This document shows positions 1 through 7,817 of a DNA stretch of 14,876 nucleotides, one piece after another. Under the pieces are notes generated by a model. That model ran no database searches and was not told the origin of the DNA. It saw only the letters and a program-made list of their open reading frames with translations. Within the stretch, counting starts at the first letter, position 1. Each line of letters starts with the position of its first letter. The DNA is taken from contig NZ_CALGNQ010000267.1 in the NCBI RefSeq assembly GCF_937958535.1, forward strand, positions 1 to 14,876. Direction: 5' to 3'. Position numbers and translations under genes: made by a program. The stretch is from an uncultured Georgenia sp. Its GTDB lineage: Bacteria > Actinomycetota > Actinomycetes > Actinomycetales > Actinomycetaceae.

Positions 1-128
1 TACAGCTCGGAGGAGCGGGTGGTCCAGCCGAACTTGTCGTAGCGGTAGCGCCAGAGGAGGCCGACGACGAACACCGCCAGTGACACGTACGGGAAGACCA
101 CCCACGCCAGGGTGTCGATGGTGTTCAT
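1..128 (-). CDS. narI: Respiratory nitrate reductase gamma subunit (cytochrome b), partial
   Basis: NarI is the membrane-bound diheme cytochrome b that oxidises quinol and passes electrons through NarH to NarG. Only the first 42 codons are in the window; the gene runs off the left edge, so the 3' part is missing because of the window, not because of a mutation. The visible protein starts MNTIDTLAWVVFPYVSLAVF and contains the first membrane helix followed by the family motif WRYRYDKFGWTTRSS (about residues 26-40), which is highly conserved at the NarI N terminus. The ATG at 128 shares ATGA with the narJ stop and is preceded by GGAGG in the end of narJ, which supports translational coupling. 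The heme-ligating histidines would lie beyond the window, so they cannot be checked. Confidence 0.95.
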   Translation of the reverse strand, partial: MNTIDTLAWVVFPYVSLAVFVVGLLWRYRYDKFGWTTRSSEL

Positions 129-823
129 CTGCGGACCTCCGTCGGTGCCGTGCCGCCGGGTGCGTAGGGCTCCAGCGGTCCCAGGGCGTTCAGGCCGACC
201 ATCTCGGTCGGCGGGCCGGACGTGATGAGCTCGAGGTAGCGGTCGCGGACCTCGTCGGTGACCGGCGGCAGGGTGAGGCACACCGCCTCGACCACCCCCG
301 CGTAGGGGCTGCCCAGCGCCGTGAGCGCCGAGCGCAGGACCTCGATGCCCTGCCGGTGGCTGCCGAGCAGCCCGGCGGCGATCTCGGCGTCCCCGCGGGC
401 GGAGAACTCCAGCACGATGGGCAGGAAGTCGGGCAGCTCGGGCCGGTCGAGCTCCCAGCCGGCGGCCCGGTAGGCCTCGACGAAGCGGACGAGGGCGGTG
501 CCGCGCTTGCGGGTGTCGCCGGTGAGGAAGTAGGACAGGTACATCGAGCACCGGCGCTTCTGGTCGAAGGTCTCGACGTAGTGCTCCGCGAGCGCGTCCT
601 CACCGGCCGCGGCGGCGTGGTCGAGGAAGCCCCACAGCCGTACGCGCACAGGGGCGGGCAGCCCCGCGACGGCCTCGCGGACGGTGCCGTAGGCGCACCT
701 GCGCTCCGGCGTCGGGTAGTCGAGGAGCACCGAGGCGGCCATGTGGGCGACCGCCCGCTGCTGCCCGGAGACCCGCACCGGGGCGAGCGGCACCAGCTGG
801 GGCGCGCGGACGAAGCCGCTCAT
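125..823 (-). CDS. narJ: Nitrate reductase molybdenum cofactor assembly chaperone NarJ
   Basis: NarJ is a cytoplasmic chaperone of the TorD/DmsD/NarJ type. It binds apo-NarGH, helps insert the Mo-bisMGD cofactor and is not part of the final enzyme. The 232-residue product is helix-rich and soluble, with the family core ASVLLDYPTPE (about residues 30-40), HYVETFDQKRRCSMYLSYF (about 81-99) and GDTRKRG (about 101-107). The FDxxRRCSxYLSYFxxGDTRKRG block is a strong NarJ signature. Length is within the usual range of about 200-240 residues. The ATG at 823 overlaps the narH TGA as ATGA and is preceded by a strong GGGGGAGGA ribosome site inside the narH tail. Its own stop overlaps the narI start. 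It is the fourth gene of the narKGHJI operon. Confidence 0.96.
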   Translation of the reverse strand: MSGFVRAPQLVPLAPVRVSGQQRAVAHMAASVLLDYPTPERRCAYGTVREAVAGLPAPVRVRLWGFLDHAAAAGEDALAEHYVETFDQKRRCSMYLSYFLTGDTRKRGTALVRFVEAYRAAGWELDRPELPDFLPIVLEFSARGDAEIAAGLLGSHRQGIEVLRSALTALGSPYAGVVEAVCLTLPPVTDEVRDRYLELITSGPPTEMVGLNALGPLEPYAPGGTAPTEVRR

Positions 824-2682
824 CGTCGGTCCTCCCCCACATGGGGCTCGTCACCGGGTGACCGCTCCCGCACGCGGTCGGTGCCGCCGGCCTCCGGCCC
901 GGGGTCGCCCGCCGGGTAGGGGTCCTCCTCGTGGACGGCGGGGCCGGAGTCGATGTCCCCCGAGTGCAGGTCCTCCCCGCCCTCGGAGGGGGCGGTGTCG
1001 ACGGCGACGGTGGTGGTGGTGGTCACGTCCGGCTCGTCGTCCCGCTCGTCCGGGGCGGGCGGGAAGAGCCCGGTCGAGCCGCGCCCGTCCCAGTTGAGCA
1101 GGTTGGTCCGGCCCGGCGTCGAGGGCGTGTAGGGCGAGGTCTGGCGGTCCTTGAGGGCGTGGAAGGTCTCCACCGAGGCGGGGACGTCGTGTCCGGAGCC
1201 GGTGCCGAAGGGGCCCATCCCGCCCATCCCCGGCCCGCCGTGGACGTCCAGGGAGCAGGCCATCTCCTCCAGCTCGCGGGCGATCTCGGCGTGGGTCTGC
1301 GGGATGACGTAGCGGTCCTCGTACTTGGCGATGGCCAGCAGCCGGTACATCTCCTGGATCTCCTCGCCGGTCATGCCGACGGCGGCGGCGGTCTCCTCCT
1401 GGGGCTCCTCGCCGAGGTTGATGTCGCGCATGTAGGACCGCATCGCCGCCAGCCGGCGCAGCACCCGCTCCACGGGCGCGGTGTCCCCGGCGGTGAAGAG
1501 CTCGGCGAGGTACTCCAGCGGGATGCGCATCGTCGACAGCGCGGTGAGGAGCGTGCGGCCGTCCTCGCCGTCGTTCCCCGACCGCGTGACGGCGTCGACG
1601 ACGGGGCTCAGCGGCGGGATGTACCAGACCATCGGCAGGGTGCGGTACTCCGGGTGGAGGGGCAGCGCGACCTCGTAGTCGGTGATGAGCCGCCAGATCG
1701 GGGAGCTCTGCGCGGCCTCGATCCAGTCCTCCGGCATCCCCTCGCGGCGGGCGGCCTCGACCACCTCCGGGTCGAAGGGGTCGAGGAAGACGCCGCGCTG
1801 GGCGTCGAGGAGGTCGTGCTCGTCCGGGGTCGCGGCGGCCTGCGCGACGCGGTCGGCGTCGTAGAGCACCAGCCCGATGTAGCGCAGGCGGCCCACGCAG
1901 GTCTCGGCGCACACCGTGGGCAGCCCGGCCTCGATACGCGGGTAGCACATCGTGCACTTCTCGGCCTTGCCGGTCTGGTGGTTGAAGTAGACCTTCTTGT
2001 ACGGGCAGCCGGTGACGCACATCCGCCAGCCGCGGCACTGCTCCTGGTCGACGAGGACGATGCCGTCCTCCACCCGCTTGTACATCGCCCCGGAGGGGCA
2101 GGAGGCGACGCACGAGGGGTTGAGGCAGTGCTCGCAGATCCGCGGCAGGTAGAACATGAAGGTCTCTTCGAACTCGGCCTTCACCTGCTGGTTCATCTTC
2201 TTCAGGACCGGGTCGTCGGCCATCGTCTCGGTCGAGCCGCCGAGCATGTCGTCCCAGTTCGCGGACCACTCGATGGCCATCGGCTCACCGGAGATGAGCG
2301 ACTTCGGGCGCGCCACCGGGGTATGGGTGGAGTCGGCCGGCGCGGACAGGAGCATGTCGTACTCGTAGGTCCACGGCTCGTAGTAGTCGTGGATGGTGGG
2401 CATCTTGGGGTTGGAGAAGATGGTGGCGAGCTTCTTCGCCCGCCCGCCGGCCTTGAGCTTGAGCTTCCCGCGCCGGTTCAGGGTCCAGCCGCCCTGCCAG
2501 ACCTCCTGGTCCTCGTAGGTGCGCGGGTAGCCCAGGCCGGGCCGGGTCTCGACGTTGTTGAACCACACGTACTCGGTGCCGGTGCGGTTGGTCCACGCCT
2601 GCTTGCACGTCACCGAGCAGGTGTGGCAGCCGATGCACTTGTCGAGGTTCATCACCATCGACATCTGCGCCATGACTCGCAT
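820..2682 (-). CDS. narH: Respiratory nitrate reductase beta subunit (iron-sulfur)
   Basis: NarH carries one [3Fe-4S] and three [4Fe-4S] clusters and relays electrons from NarI heme to NarG on the cytoplasmic face of the membrane. The 620-residue product shows four cysteine groups: C16/C19/C22/C26; C183/C186/C191/C195; C216/W219/C222/C226; and C243/C246/C258/C262. The tryptophan at 219 in place of a cysteine is the known hallmark of the [3Fe-4S] site in this family. The start MRVMAQMSMVMNLDKC matches NarH N termini, although the same frame stays open far upstream through narG. The ATG at 2682 overlaps the narG TGA by one base and has an AGGAGG site about ten bases upstream. The protein is longer than E. 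coli NarH (about 512 residues) because of a tail after about residue 485. This tail includes a Gly/Met-rich stretch, a conserved-looking RTNLLNWDGRG segment, then a run of five threonines and an acidic end. Confidence 0.97.
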   Translation of the reverse strand: MRVMAQMSMVMNLDKCIGCHTCSVTCKQAWTNRTGTEYVWFNNVETRPGLGYPRTYEDQEVWQGGWTLNRRGKLKLKAGGRAKKLATIFSNPKMPTIHDYYEPWTYEYDMLLSAPADSTHTPVARPKSLISGEPMAIEWSANWDDMLGGSTETMADDPVLKKMNQQVKAEFEETFMFYLPRICEHCLNPSCVASCPSGAMYKRVEDGIVLVDQEQCRGWRMCVTGCPYKKVYFNHQTGKAEKCTMCYPRIEAGLPTVCAETCVGRLRYIGLVLYDADRVAQAAATPDEHDLLDAQRGVFLDPFDPEVVEAARREGMPEDWIEAAQSSPIWRLITDYEVALPLHPEYRTLPMVWYIPPLSPVVDAVTRSGNDGEDGRTLLTALSTMRIPLEYLAELFTAGDTAPVERVLRRLAAMRSYMRDINLGEEPQEETAAAVGMTGEEIQEMYRLLAIAKYEDRYVIPQTHAEIARELEEMACSLDVHGGPGMGGMGPFGTGSGHDVPASVETFHALKDRQTSPYTPSTPGRTNLLNWDGRGSTGLFPPAPDERDDEPDVTTTTTVAVDTAPSEGGEDLHSGDIDSGPAVHEEDPYPAGDPGPEAGGTDRVRERSPGDEPHVGEDRR

Positions 2683-5600
2683 CAGTACTCGACCTCCTGG
2701 CTGCGCCGGCGGATGACGGTGACCTCGTCGCGCTGGTTCCCGGTGGGCCCGATGTAGTTGAACGCGTAGGCCAGCTGGGCGTAGCCGCCGACGAGGTGGG
2801 TGGGCTTCATCAGCACGCGGGTCAGGGAGTTGTGGATGCCGCCGCGCTGCCCGGACGTCTCGGCGCGGGGGACGTCGACGACGCGGTCGGTGGCGTGGTG
2901 CATGAAGACCGTGCCCTCGGGCATGCGGTGGGAGACCACGGCGCGGGCGACGACGACGCCGTTGCGGTTGTACGCCTCGATCCACTCGTTGTCCCGTACC
3001 CCGATCTTCGCGGCGTCCTGCGGGGACATCCAGATGTTCGGCCCGCCCCGGGACAGCGAGAGCATGAAGAGGTTGTCCTGGTACTCGGAGTGGATGGACC
3101 ACTTGGAGTGCGGGGTGAGGTAGCGGACGGCGACCTCCGCGTGGCCCTGGGCGGTGGGGTCGCCGCTCGGGGAGGTGTCCCCGGGGACCGGGTCGCCGTA
3201 GAGGCGGTGCAGGTCCAGCGGAGGGCGGTAGACCGGCAGCGTCTCCCCCAGCTCGCTCATCCAGTCGTGGTCGAGGTAGAAGTGCATCCGGCCGGTGAGC
3301 GTGTGCCACGGCTTGAGCCGCTCGACGTTGGTGGAGAAGGCGGTGTAGCGCCGCCCGCCGGTCTCCGAGCCGGACCACTCCGGGGAGGTGACGACGCTCG
3401 TGGGCCGGCTCTGGGTGTCGGCGAAGGTCACCCGCACCGACTCCGACTCCGCGGCCAGGTCGGCGAGCCGGGTGCCGGTGCGCTCCTCCATGTCCTCGAA
3501 GCCCTGGGTGGCCAGCCGTCCGTTCGTCGTGCCGGACAGCGCGAGGATCATCTCCGCGGCCTTGGTGTCCCGGTCGAGGGAGGGACGGCCCTCGGCGATG
3601 CCGGACACCACCCGGCCGTTGCGCTGGGCGAGCTCGGCGACCTCCCGGTCCGGCATGAACCGCACCCCCTTGGTCACCATCCCGAGCGAGTCGGTGAGCG
3701 GGCCGAGGGCGTTGAACTTCGCCAGCGTCGCCGGGTAGTCGCGCTCGATGGTGATGAGCTTGGGCATCGTCACCCCGGGGACGAGCGGTGTCTCCTCCAG
3801 CGGTGGGACGGCGCCGTGCGGGGTGGCCAGCGCGTCGGGGGTGTCGTGGTTGAGCGGTGCGGCGAGCAGGTCGCGGCGCTTGCCCAGGTGCGCCACGCTC
3901 AGCTCGGAGACCTTCGCCGCGAGGTCCTGGAAGATCCGGAAGTCGGTGCGGGTCTGCCACGGCGGGGAGATCGCCGGGTTGAAGGAGTTGACGAACGGGT
4001 GCATGTCCGTCGTCGAGATGTCGTGCTTCTCGTACCACGTCGCCGCCGGCAGCACGATGTCGGAGTACAGCGTCGTGGAGGTGTTGCGGAAGTCGATGCA
4101 GGTGAGGAGGTCGACCTTGCCCTCGGCGGCCTGCTCCCGCCACACCATGTGCTTGGGCCGCCGCTCCGGCGGCGACTCCGGCCCCCGCACCGCGGACTCC
4201 GCGCCGAGGAGGTGGCGCAGGAAGTACTCGTTGCCCTTGGACGAGGAGCCGAGGATGTTCGATCGCCACACGGTGATGACCCGCGGGAAGTTCTCCGGGG
4301 CGCTCGGGTCCTCGACGGCGAAGCGCAGCCGGCCCTCCCGGAGCTCCTGGACGACGTAGTCGGCCGGCTCCATCCCCGCCGCGGCCGCCTCGTCGGTGAG
4401 GTCGAGCGGGTTGCGGTCGAAGGTCGGGAAGCTCGGCATCCAGCCGCGCCGGGCGGACTCGACGAGGGTGTCCGCCGTCGTCATCCCGGCGAAGCGGCCG
4501 GTGGCGAGCGGGGAGGTGAGGGCCTGGGCGGGTAGGCCGTCGTAGCGCCACTGCTCGGTGCCGAGGTACCAGAAGGCGGTGGAGATCATGTGCCGGGTGG
4601 GTCGCTGCCAGTCCAGCGCGAAGGCGTACTGCTGGAAGCCGGTGATCGGGCGCACCTTCTCCTGCCCGACGTAGTGCGCCCACCCGCCGCCGTTGACGCC
4701 CTGGCAGCCGGTGAGCGTGACGAGCGCGATCATGGCCCGGTAGATCGTGTCGGAGTGGAAGTAGTGGTTGGTGCCGGCGCCCATGACGATCATCGACCGC
4801 CCCTTCGAACGGCGGGCGTTGTCGGCGAACTCCCGGCCGATGCGGACGATCGCGTTGACCGGCACGCCGGAGTGCTCGGCGGCCCACGCCGGGGTGCCCG
4901 GCTGGGTCGGGTCCTCGTAGCCGGTGGGCCACTGCCCGGGCAGGCCGGGCCGGCCGACGCCGTACTGGGCGAGGAGCAGGTCGAAGACCGTGGTGACGAG
5001 CCGGCCGGCCACCTCCCGCACCGGTACCCCGCGGCGCAGCACGCCCGCCCCGCCCACGTGCTGCCCCGCATCGCCGTCCTCCGTCCCGGGGGCGACGTCG
5101 AAGCGCGGGAGGAGGACCTCCACGGCGCGGCCGCCCTCCGCGTGCAGCGTCAGCAGCGGGTCGCGGCCCTGCAGGTCGAGGTTCCAGCGGCCCTTGCCCG
5201 CCTCCCCGTAGCGGTCCCCGAGCGTGCCGTTCGGGACGAAGGGTGCGCCGTCGCCGTCGAGCATGACGGTCTTGAAGGCGGCGTTCTCGACGTCGGCGTG
5301 GTCGGGCAGGTCGGCGGCGGTGAGGAACTTGCCGGGGACGTAGCCGCCGTCGCGTTCCTCGAGGGAGACGAGGAACGGGGAGTCGGTGAAGCGCTTGACG
5401 TAGTCGATGAAGTAGGGCTCGGGCCGCTCGACGTGGAACTCGCGCAGGATGATGTGGCCCATGCCCATGGCGAGGGCGCCGTCGGTGCCGGGGTGGACGG
5501 CGAGCCACTCGTCGGCGAACTTCGTGTTGTCCGCGTAGTCGGGTGAGATCGCCACGACCTTCTGGCCCCGGTACCGGGCCTCGACCATGAAGTGCGCGTC

Positions 5601-6425
5601 GGGGGTGCGGGTGACCGGGATGTTCGAGCCCCACATGACGAGGTAGCCGGCGTTGAACCAGTCGGCGGACTCGGGGACGTCGGTCTGGTCGCCGAAGATC
5701 TGCGGGGAGGCCATGGGCAGGTCGGCGTACCAGTCGTAGAAGGACAGGATGGTGCCGCCCATGAGGGACAGGAAGCGGGTGCCGGCGCCGTAGGAGACCT
5801 GGGACATCGCGGGGATGACGGTGAAGCCGGCGAGCCGGTCGGGGCCGTAGCGCTTGGTCGTGTGGACGTGCGCGGCGGCCATGATCTCCAGGACCTCGGG
5901 CCACTGGGCGCGGACCATGCCGCCCCGGCCGCGGGCGCGCTTGTAGCTGCGGGCCCGCTCGGGGTCCTCGACGACGTCCGCCCAGGCGAGCACCGGGTCG
6001 CCGAGCCGGGCCTTGGCCTCGCGGTAGAGGGCGAGCAGGGCGCCGCGGACGTAGGGGTAGCGCACCCGGGTAGGTGAGTAGGTGTACCAACTGAAGGCGG
6101 CGCCGCGGGGGCAGCCGCGCGGCTCGTACTCCGGGGAGCTGGGCCCGGTGGTGGGGTAGTCGGTCTGCTGCGCCTCCCAGGTGATGATCCCGTCCTTGAC
6201 GTAGACCTTCCACGAGCACGAGCCGGTGCAGTTGACGCCGTGGGTGGAGCGCACCACCTTGTCGTGACTCCAGCGGTCGCGGTAGAACGCGTCGCCCTCG
6301 CGTCCGCCGCGCAGGAAGATGCGGGAGAGGTCCTCCGACGCCTCGCCGCGGCGCAGGAAGGTGCCCAGCTTGAGCAGGGCGTCGGCCGCCGCGCCCTGCG
6401 GCCGCTCTGGCTTCGTCGCCGTCAT
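2682..6425 (-). CDS. narG: Respiratory nitrate reductase alpha subunit (Mo-bisMGD catalytic)
   Basis: NarG reduces nitrate to nitrite at a Mo-bisMGD centre on the cytoplasmic side of the membrane, as part of NarGHI. The 1247-residue product has the usual full length. The FS0 cluster ligands H62, C66, C70 and C105 lie in THGVNCTGSCSW and EPRGCPRGA, exactly 13 residues offset from E. coli H49/C53/C57/C92. By the same offset the Mo-ligand aspartate (E. coli D222) is D235 in FYDWYADLP. The long conserved blocks GRSMIVMGAGTNHYFHSD, GGGWAHYVGQEK, SDIVLPAATWYEK and the C-terminal QRGGIHNSLTRV are intact, so nothing suggests decay. There is no clear Tat signal, as expected for a cytoplasmic-facing enzyme. 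The ATG at 6425 follows GAGAGGAC, 18 bases after the narK stop, so it is likely co-transcribed with narK. Confidence 0.98.
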   Translation of the reverse strand: MTATKPERPQGAAADALLKLGTFLRRGEASEDLSRIFLRGGREGDAFYRDRWSHDKVVRSTHGVNCTGSCSWKVYVKDGIITWEAQQTDYPTTGPSSPEYEPRGCPRGAAFSWYTYSPTRVRYPYVRGALLALYREAKARLGDPVLAWADVVEDPERARSYKRARGRGGMVRAQWPEVLEIMAAAHVHTTKRYGPDRLAGFTVIPAMSQVSYGAGTRFLSLMGGTILSFYDWYADLPMASPQIFGDQTDVPESADWFNAGYLVMWGSNIPVTRTPDAHFMVEARYRGQKVVAISPDYADNTKFADEWLAVHPGTDGALAMGMGHIILREFHVERPEPYFIDYVKRFTDSPFLVSLEERDGGYVPGKFLTAADLPDHADVENAAFKTVMLDGDGAPFVPNGTLGDRYGEAGKGRWNLDLQGRDPLLTLHAEGGRAVEVLLPRFDVAPGTEDGDAGQHVGGAGVLRRGVPVREVAGRLVTTVFDLLLAQYGVGRPGLPGQWPTGYEDPTQPGTPAWAAEHSGVPVNAIVRIGREFADNARRSKGRSMIVMGAGTNHYFHSDTIYRAMIALVTLTGCQGVNGGGWAHYVGQEKVRPITGFQQYAFALDWQRPTRHMISTAFWYLGTEQWRYDGLPAQALTSPLATGRFAGMTTADTLVESARRGWMPSFPTFDRNPLDLTDEAAAAGMEPADYVVQELREGRLRFAVEDPSAPENFPRVITVWRSNILGSSSKGNEYFLRHLLGAESAVRGPESPPERRPKHMVWREQAAEGKVDLLTCIDFRNTSTTLYSDIVLPAATWYEKHDISTTDMHPFVNSFNPAISPPWQTRTDFRIFQDLAAKVSELSVAHLGKRRDLLAAPLNHDTPDALATPHGAVPPLEETPLVPGVTMPKLITIERDYPATLAKFNALGPLTDSLGMVTKGVRFMPDREVAELAQRNGRVVSGIAEGRPSLDRDTKAAEMILALSGTTNGRLATQGFEDMEERTGTRLADLAAESESVRVTFADTQSRPTSVVTSPEWSGSETGGRRYTAFSTNVERLKPWHTLTGRMHFYLDHDWMSELGETLPVYRPPLDLHRLYGDPVPGDTSPSGDPTAQGHAEVAVRYLTPHSKWSIHSEYQDNLFMLSLSRGGPNIWMSPQDAAKIGVRDNEWIEAYNRNGVVVARAVVSHRMPEGTVFMHHATDRVVDVPRAETSGQRGGIHNSLTRVLMKPTHLVGGYAQLAYAFNYIGPTGNQRDEVTVIRRRSQEVEY

Positions 6426-6443
6426 GATGTCCTCTCGCCGTCG

Positions 6444-7655
6444 TCAGTAGTCCGAGGCCCTGCGCACCGGCCACCAGGTGAAGGCCGCCACGCCCAGCGC
6501 GCTGAGCGCCAGCAGGATGAAGCCGATGGTGTAGGCGCCGGTGGCGCCGTAGACCGCCCCCATGACCAGGGGCGGGAAGAAGCCGCCGAGCCCGCCGGCG
6601 GCGCCGACGATGCCGGTGACCGAGCCGACCGTCCCGGGCGGCGCCACCCGGGCCACGAGGGCGAAGCACGCCCCCGAGGCGGCGCCGAGCGTGGCCGCCA
6701 TCGCCAGGAACGCCACGGTGCCCGCCGGGAGCAGCTCCAGGCGCAGCGCGGCGAGCACGGCCATCGCGCCGGCGATGACGAAGCACCAGGCCAGCACGGG
6801 GACGGGGTGGAAGCGGTCGGAGAGCCAGCCGCCGACCGGCCGGGCGACCACCGCCAGCACGATGAACCCCGCCGTGCGGAAGGAGGCGTCGCCGCGGGTG
6901 AGGTCGAAGTCGTTGATGAGGTAGGTCGGCAGGTAGACGCTGAAGGCGACGAACCCGCCGAAGCCCATCGCGTAGATGAGGGAGAGCTGGAGGGTGACCG
7001 GGAGCTTGAGCGTCTGCCACGTGCGCGTGAGCATCGAGCCGGTGGCCGCGGGCGGCCGCTGCGGCGAGTCACGCAGCGTGACCCAGGCGACGAGGGCGTA
7101 GAGCGCCAGGATCACCGAGACCAGCACGAACGGGGCCGGGCGGCCGAAGGCGTCGACGATGGCCACCGTGGTGAAGGCGGCGACGGCGGTGCCGGCGGTG
7201 CCCATGCCGAAGACGCCGAGCGCCAGGCCGCGGCGGGCCGGTGGGTACCAGGCGTTGACGAACGGGACCCCCACCGCGAACGCCGTGCCACCGACGCCGA
7301 GGAAGAACCCGCCGATGACGAGCAGTACGAAGCTGTTTGCGACAAATCCGACGAACAGGGTGGGAATGATCGTGATGAGGCTGACGGCGGGAAACATCAC
7401 CCGCGCCCCGAACCGGTCGGTCAGCGCCCCGATCGGGATGCGGCCGAGCGACCCGACGACGACGGGGACGGCGACCGCGGCGGAGACCTCGAAGGGGCTG
7501 AGGTCCAGCACCTCGCCGTAGGTGTTCCCGAGCGGCGCGATGAGGTTCCAGGCCCAGAAGTTGACGAGGAAGCCGATCGTCGCGAGGGCCAGCATCATGC
7601 CGGGAGACCGCGTCGTCGCCGCGGCGGTGTCCGTGGCCTGGTCGGATCGGCTCAC
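6444..7655 (-). CDS. narK: NarK-type nitrate/nitrite transporter (MFS)
   Basis: This is a major facilitator family transporter expected to import nitrate and/or export nitrite for the adjacent NarGHI. The 403-residue product has about 12 hydrophobic segments. It carries the MFS loop motif GALTDRFGARV (about residues 76-86) and its second-half counterpart GGWLSDRFH (about 275-283). Arginines R72 (GRIPIG) and R272 (ARPVGG) match the substrate-binding arginines known in NarK transmembrane helices 2 and 8. The signature segments read GVFGMGTAGTAVAAF (about 147-161) and GAAGGLGGFFPP (about 351-362), where classical NarK proteins have Gly-Asn pairs. I chose the GTG at 7655 because GGGGGAGGG lies just upstream; the same frame extends to a TTG at 7745, but that would read through the promoter elements. 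Symport versus antiport cannot be decided from sequence. Confidence 0.9.
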   Translation of the reverse strand: MSRSDQATDTAAATTRSPGMMLALATIGFLVNFWAWNLIAPLGNTYGEVLDLSPFEVSAAVAVPVVVGSLGRIPIGALTDRFGARVMFPAVSLITIIPTLFVGFVANSFVLLVIGGFFLGVGGTAFAVGVPFVNAWYPPARRGLALGVFGMGTAGTAVAAFTTVAIVDAFGRPAPFVLVSVILALYALVAWVTLRDSPQRPPAATGSMLTRTWQTLKLPVTLQLSLIYAMGFGGFVAFSVYLPTYLINDFDLTRGDASFRTAGFIVLAVVARPVGGWLSDRFHPVPVLAWCFVIAGAMAVLAALRLELLPAGTVAFLAMAATLGAASGACFALVARVAPPGTVGSVTGIVGAAGGLGGFFPPLVMGAVYGATGAYTIGFILLALSALGVAAFTWWPVRRASDY

Positions 7656-7700
7656 GTCGCCCTCCCCCGGGCGGCCACGGGAAGAGCCGCCCTGCCCGCG

Positions 7701-7706
7701 ATTATG
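7701..7706 (-). promoter_or_regulatory. Candidate -10 element of the narK operon promoter
   Basis: On the minus strand this reads CATAAT, five of six matches to TATAAT. Seventeen bases upstream is TCGTCA, a weak four-of-six match to TTGACA. A transcript would start near 7694 and give a leader of about 40 bases before the narK GTG. The stretch is A/T-rich against a very GC-rich background. This is a pattern call only; no transcription data are available. Confidence 0.45.
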
Positions 7707-7709
7707 CAC

Positions 7710-7723
7710 GTGATGCACGTCAC
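7710..7723. promoter_or_regulatory. CRP-type palindromic operator upstream of narK
   Basis: The site GTGATGCACGTCAC has perfect GTGA/TCAC half-sites separated by six bases, the layout bound by CRP-family regulators (consensus TGTGA-N6-TCACA); the outermost T and A of the consensus are not matched. The octamer ATGCACGT occurs twice in tandem here (7704-7711 and 7713-7720). The site lies between the candidate -35 and -10 of the narK promoter, a position that fits repression. In Corynebacterium the CRP-type regulator GlxR is known to act on the narK operon. The regulator here is unknown. Confidence 0.5.
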
Positions 7724-7817
7724 TGACGAGCGATCCGGGCGGCAATTCAGTTAGACAACGCGCGCCTGCCCTAATTATTTGTCGACGGGCGGTGCGGGAA
7801 TTGTTTTCTCCATTTAT

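Larger units (their letters stand above)
7656..7817. other. Intergenic region between mobA and narK
   Basis: These 162 bases lie between two genes on the minus strand. They hold the narK ribosome site, the candidate -10, the CRP-type palindrome, and an A/T-rich patch at about 7741-7817 (for example CTAATTATTTGTC) that stands out from the surrounding GC-rich DNA. I saw no convincing hairpin-plus-T-run terminator after mobA, so read-through from moeB-moeA-mobA into narK is possible. No gene is evident. Confidence 0.6.

Noticed and set aside
1005..1022. GTG triplet run as a possible microsatellite
   Set aside because: It is short and encodes the Thr run in the NarH tail. It is noted with that tail and there is not enough to call a separate repeat.
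931..2757. Long plus-strand open frames over narH, and likewise 2796-4535 over narG
   Set aside because: They are antisense to well-supported genes, rich in Gly/Val/Arg/His, and show no recognisable motif.
2683..7020. Upstream extension of the narH reading frame for more than 1400 codons through narG and part of narK
   Set aside because: The translation before MRVMAQ is Arg/Pro/Gly-rich and lies over narG in another frame. NarH similarity begins exactly at the ATG at 2682, so this is a GC-rich shadow frame.
6444..7745. Longer narK starting at TTG 7745
   Set aside because: It would read through the CRP-type palindrome and candidate -10, and lacks a ribosome site. The GTG at 7655 has a strong one.
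7743..7803. CAATTC and GAATTG as inverted repeat arms in the mobA/narK gap
   Set aside because: Six-base arms nearly 50 bases apart are not a convincing operator or hairpin.
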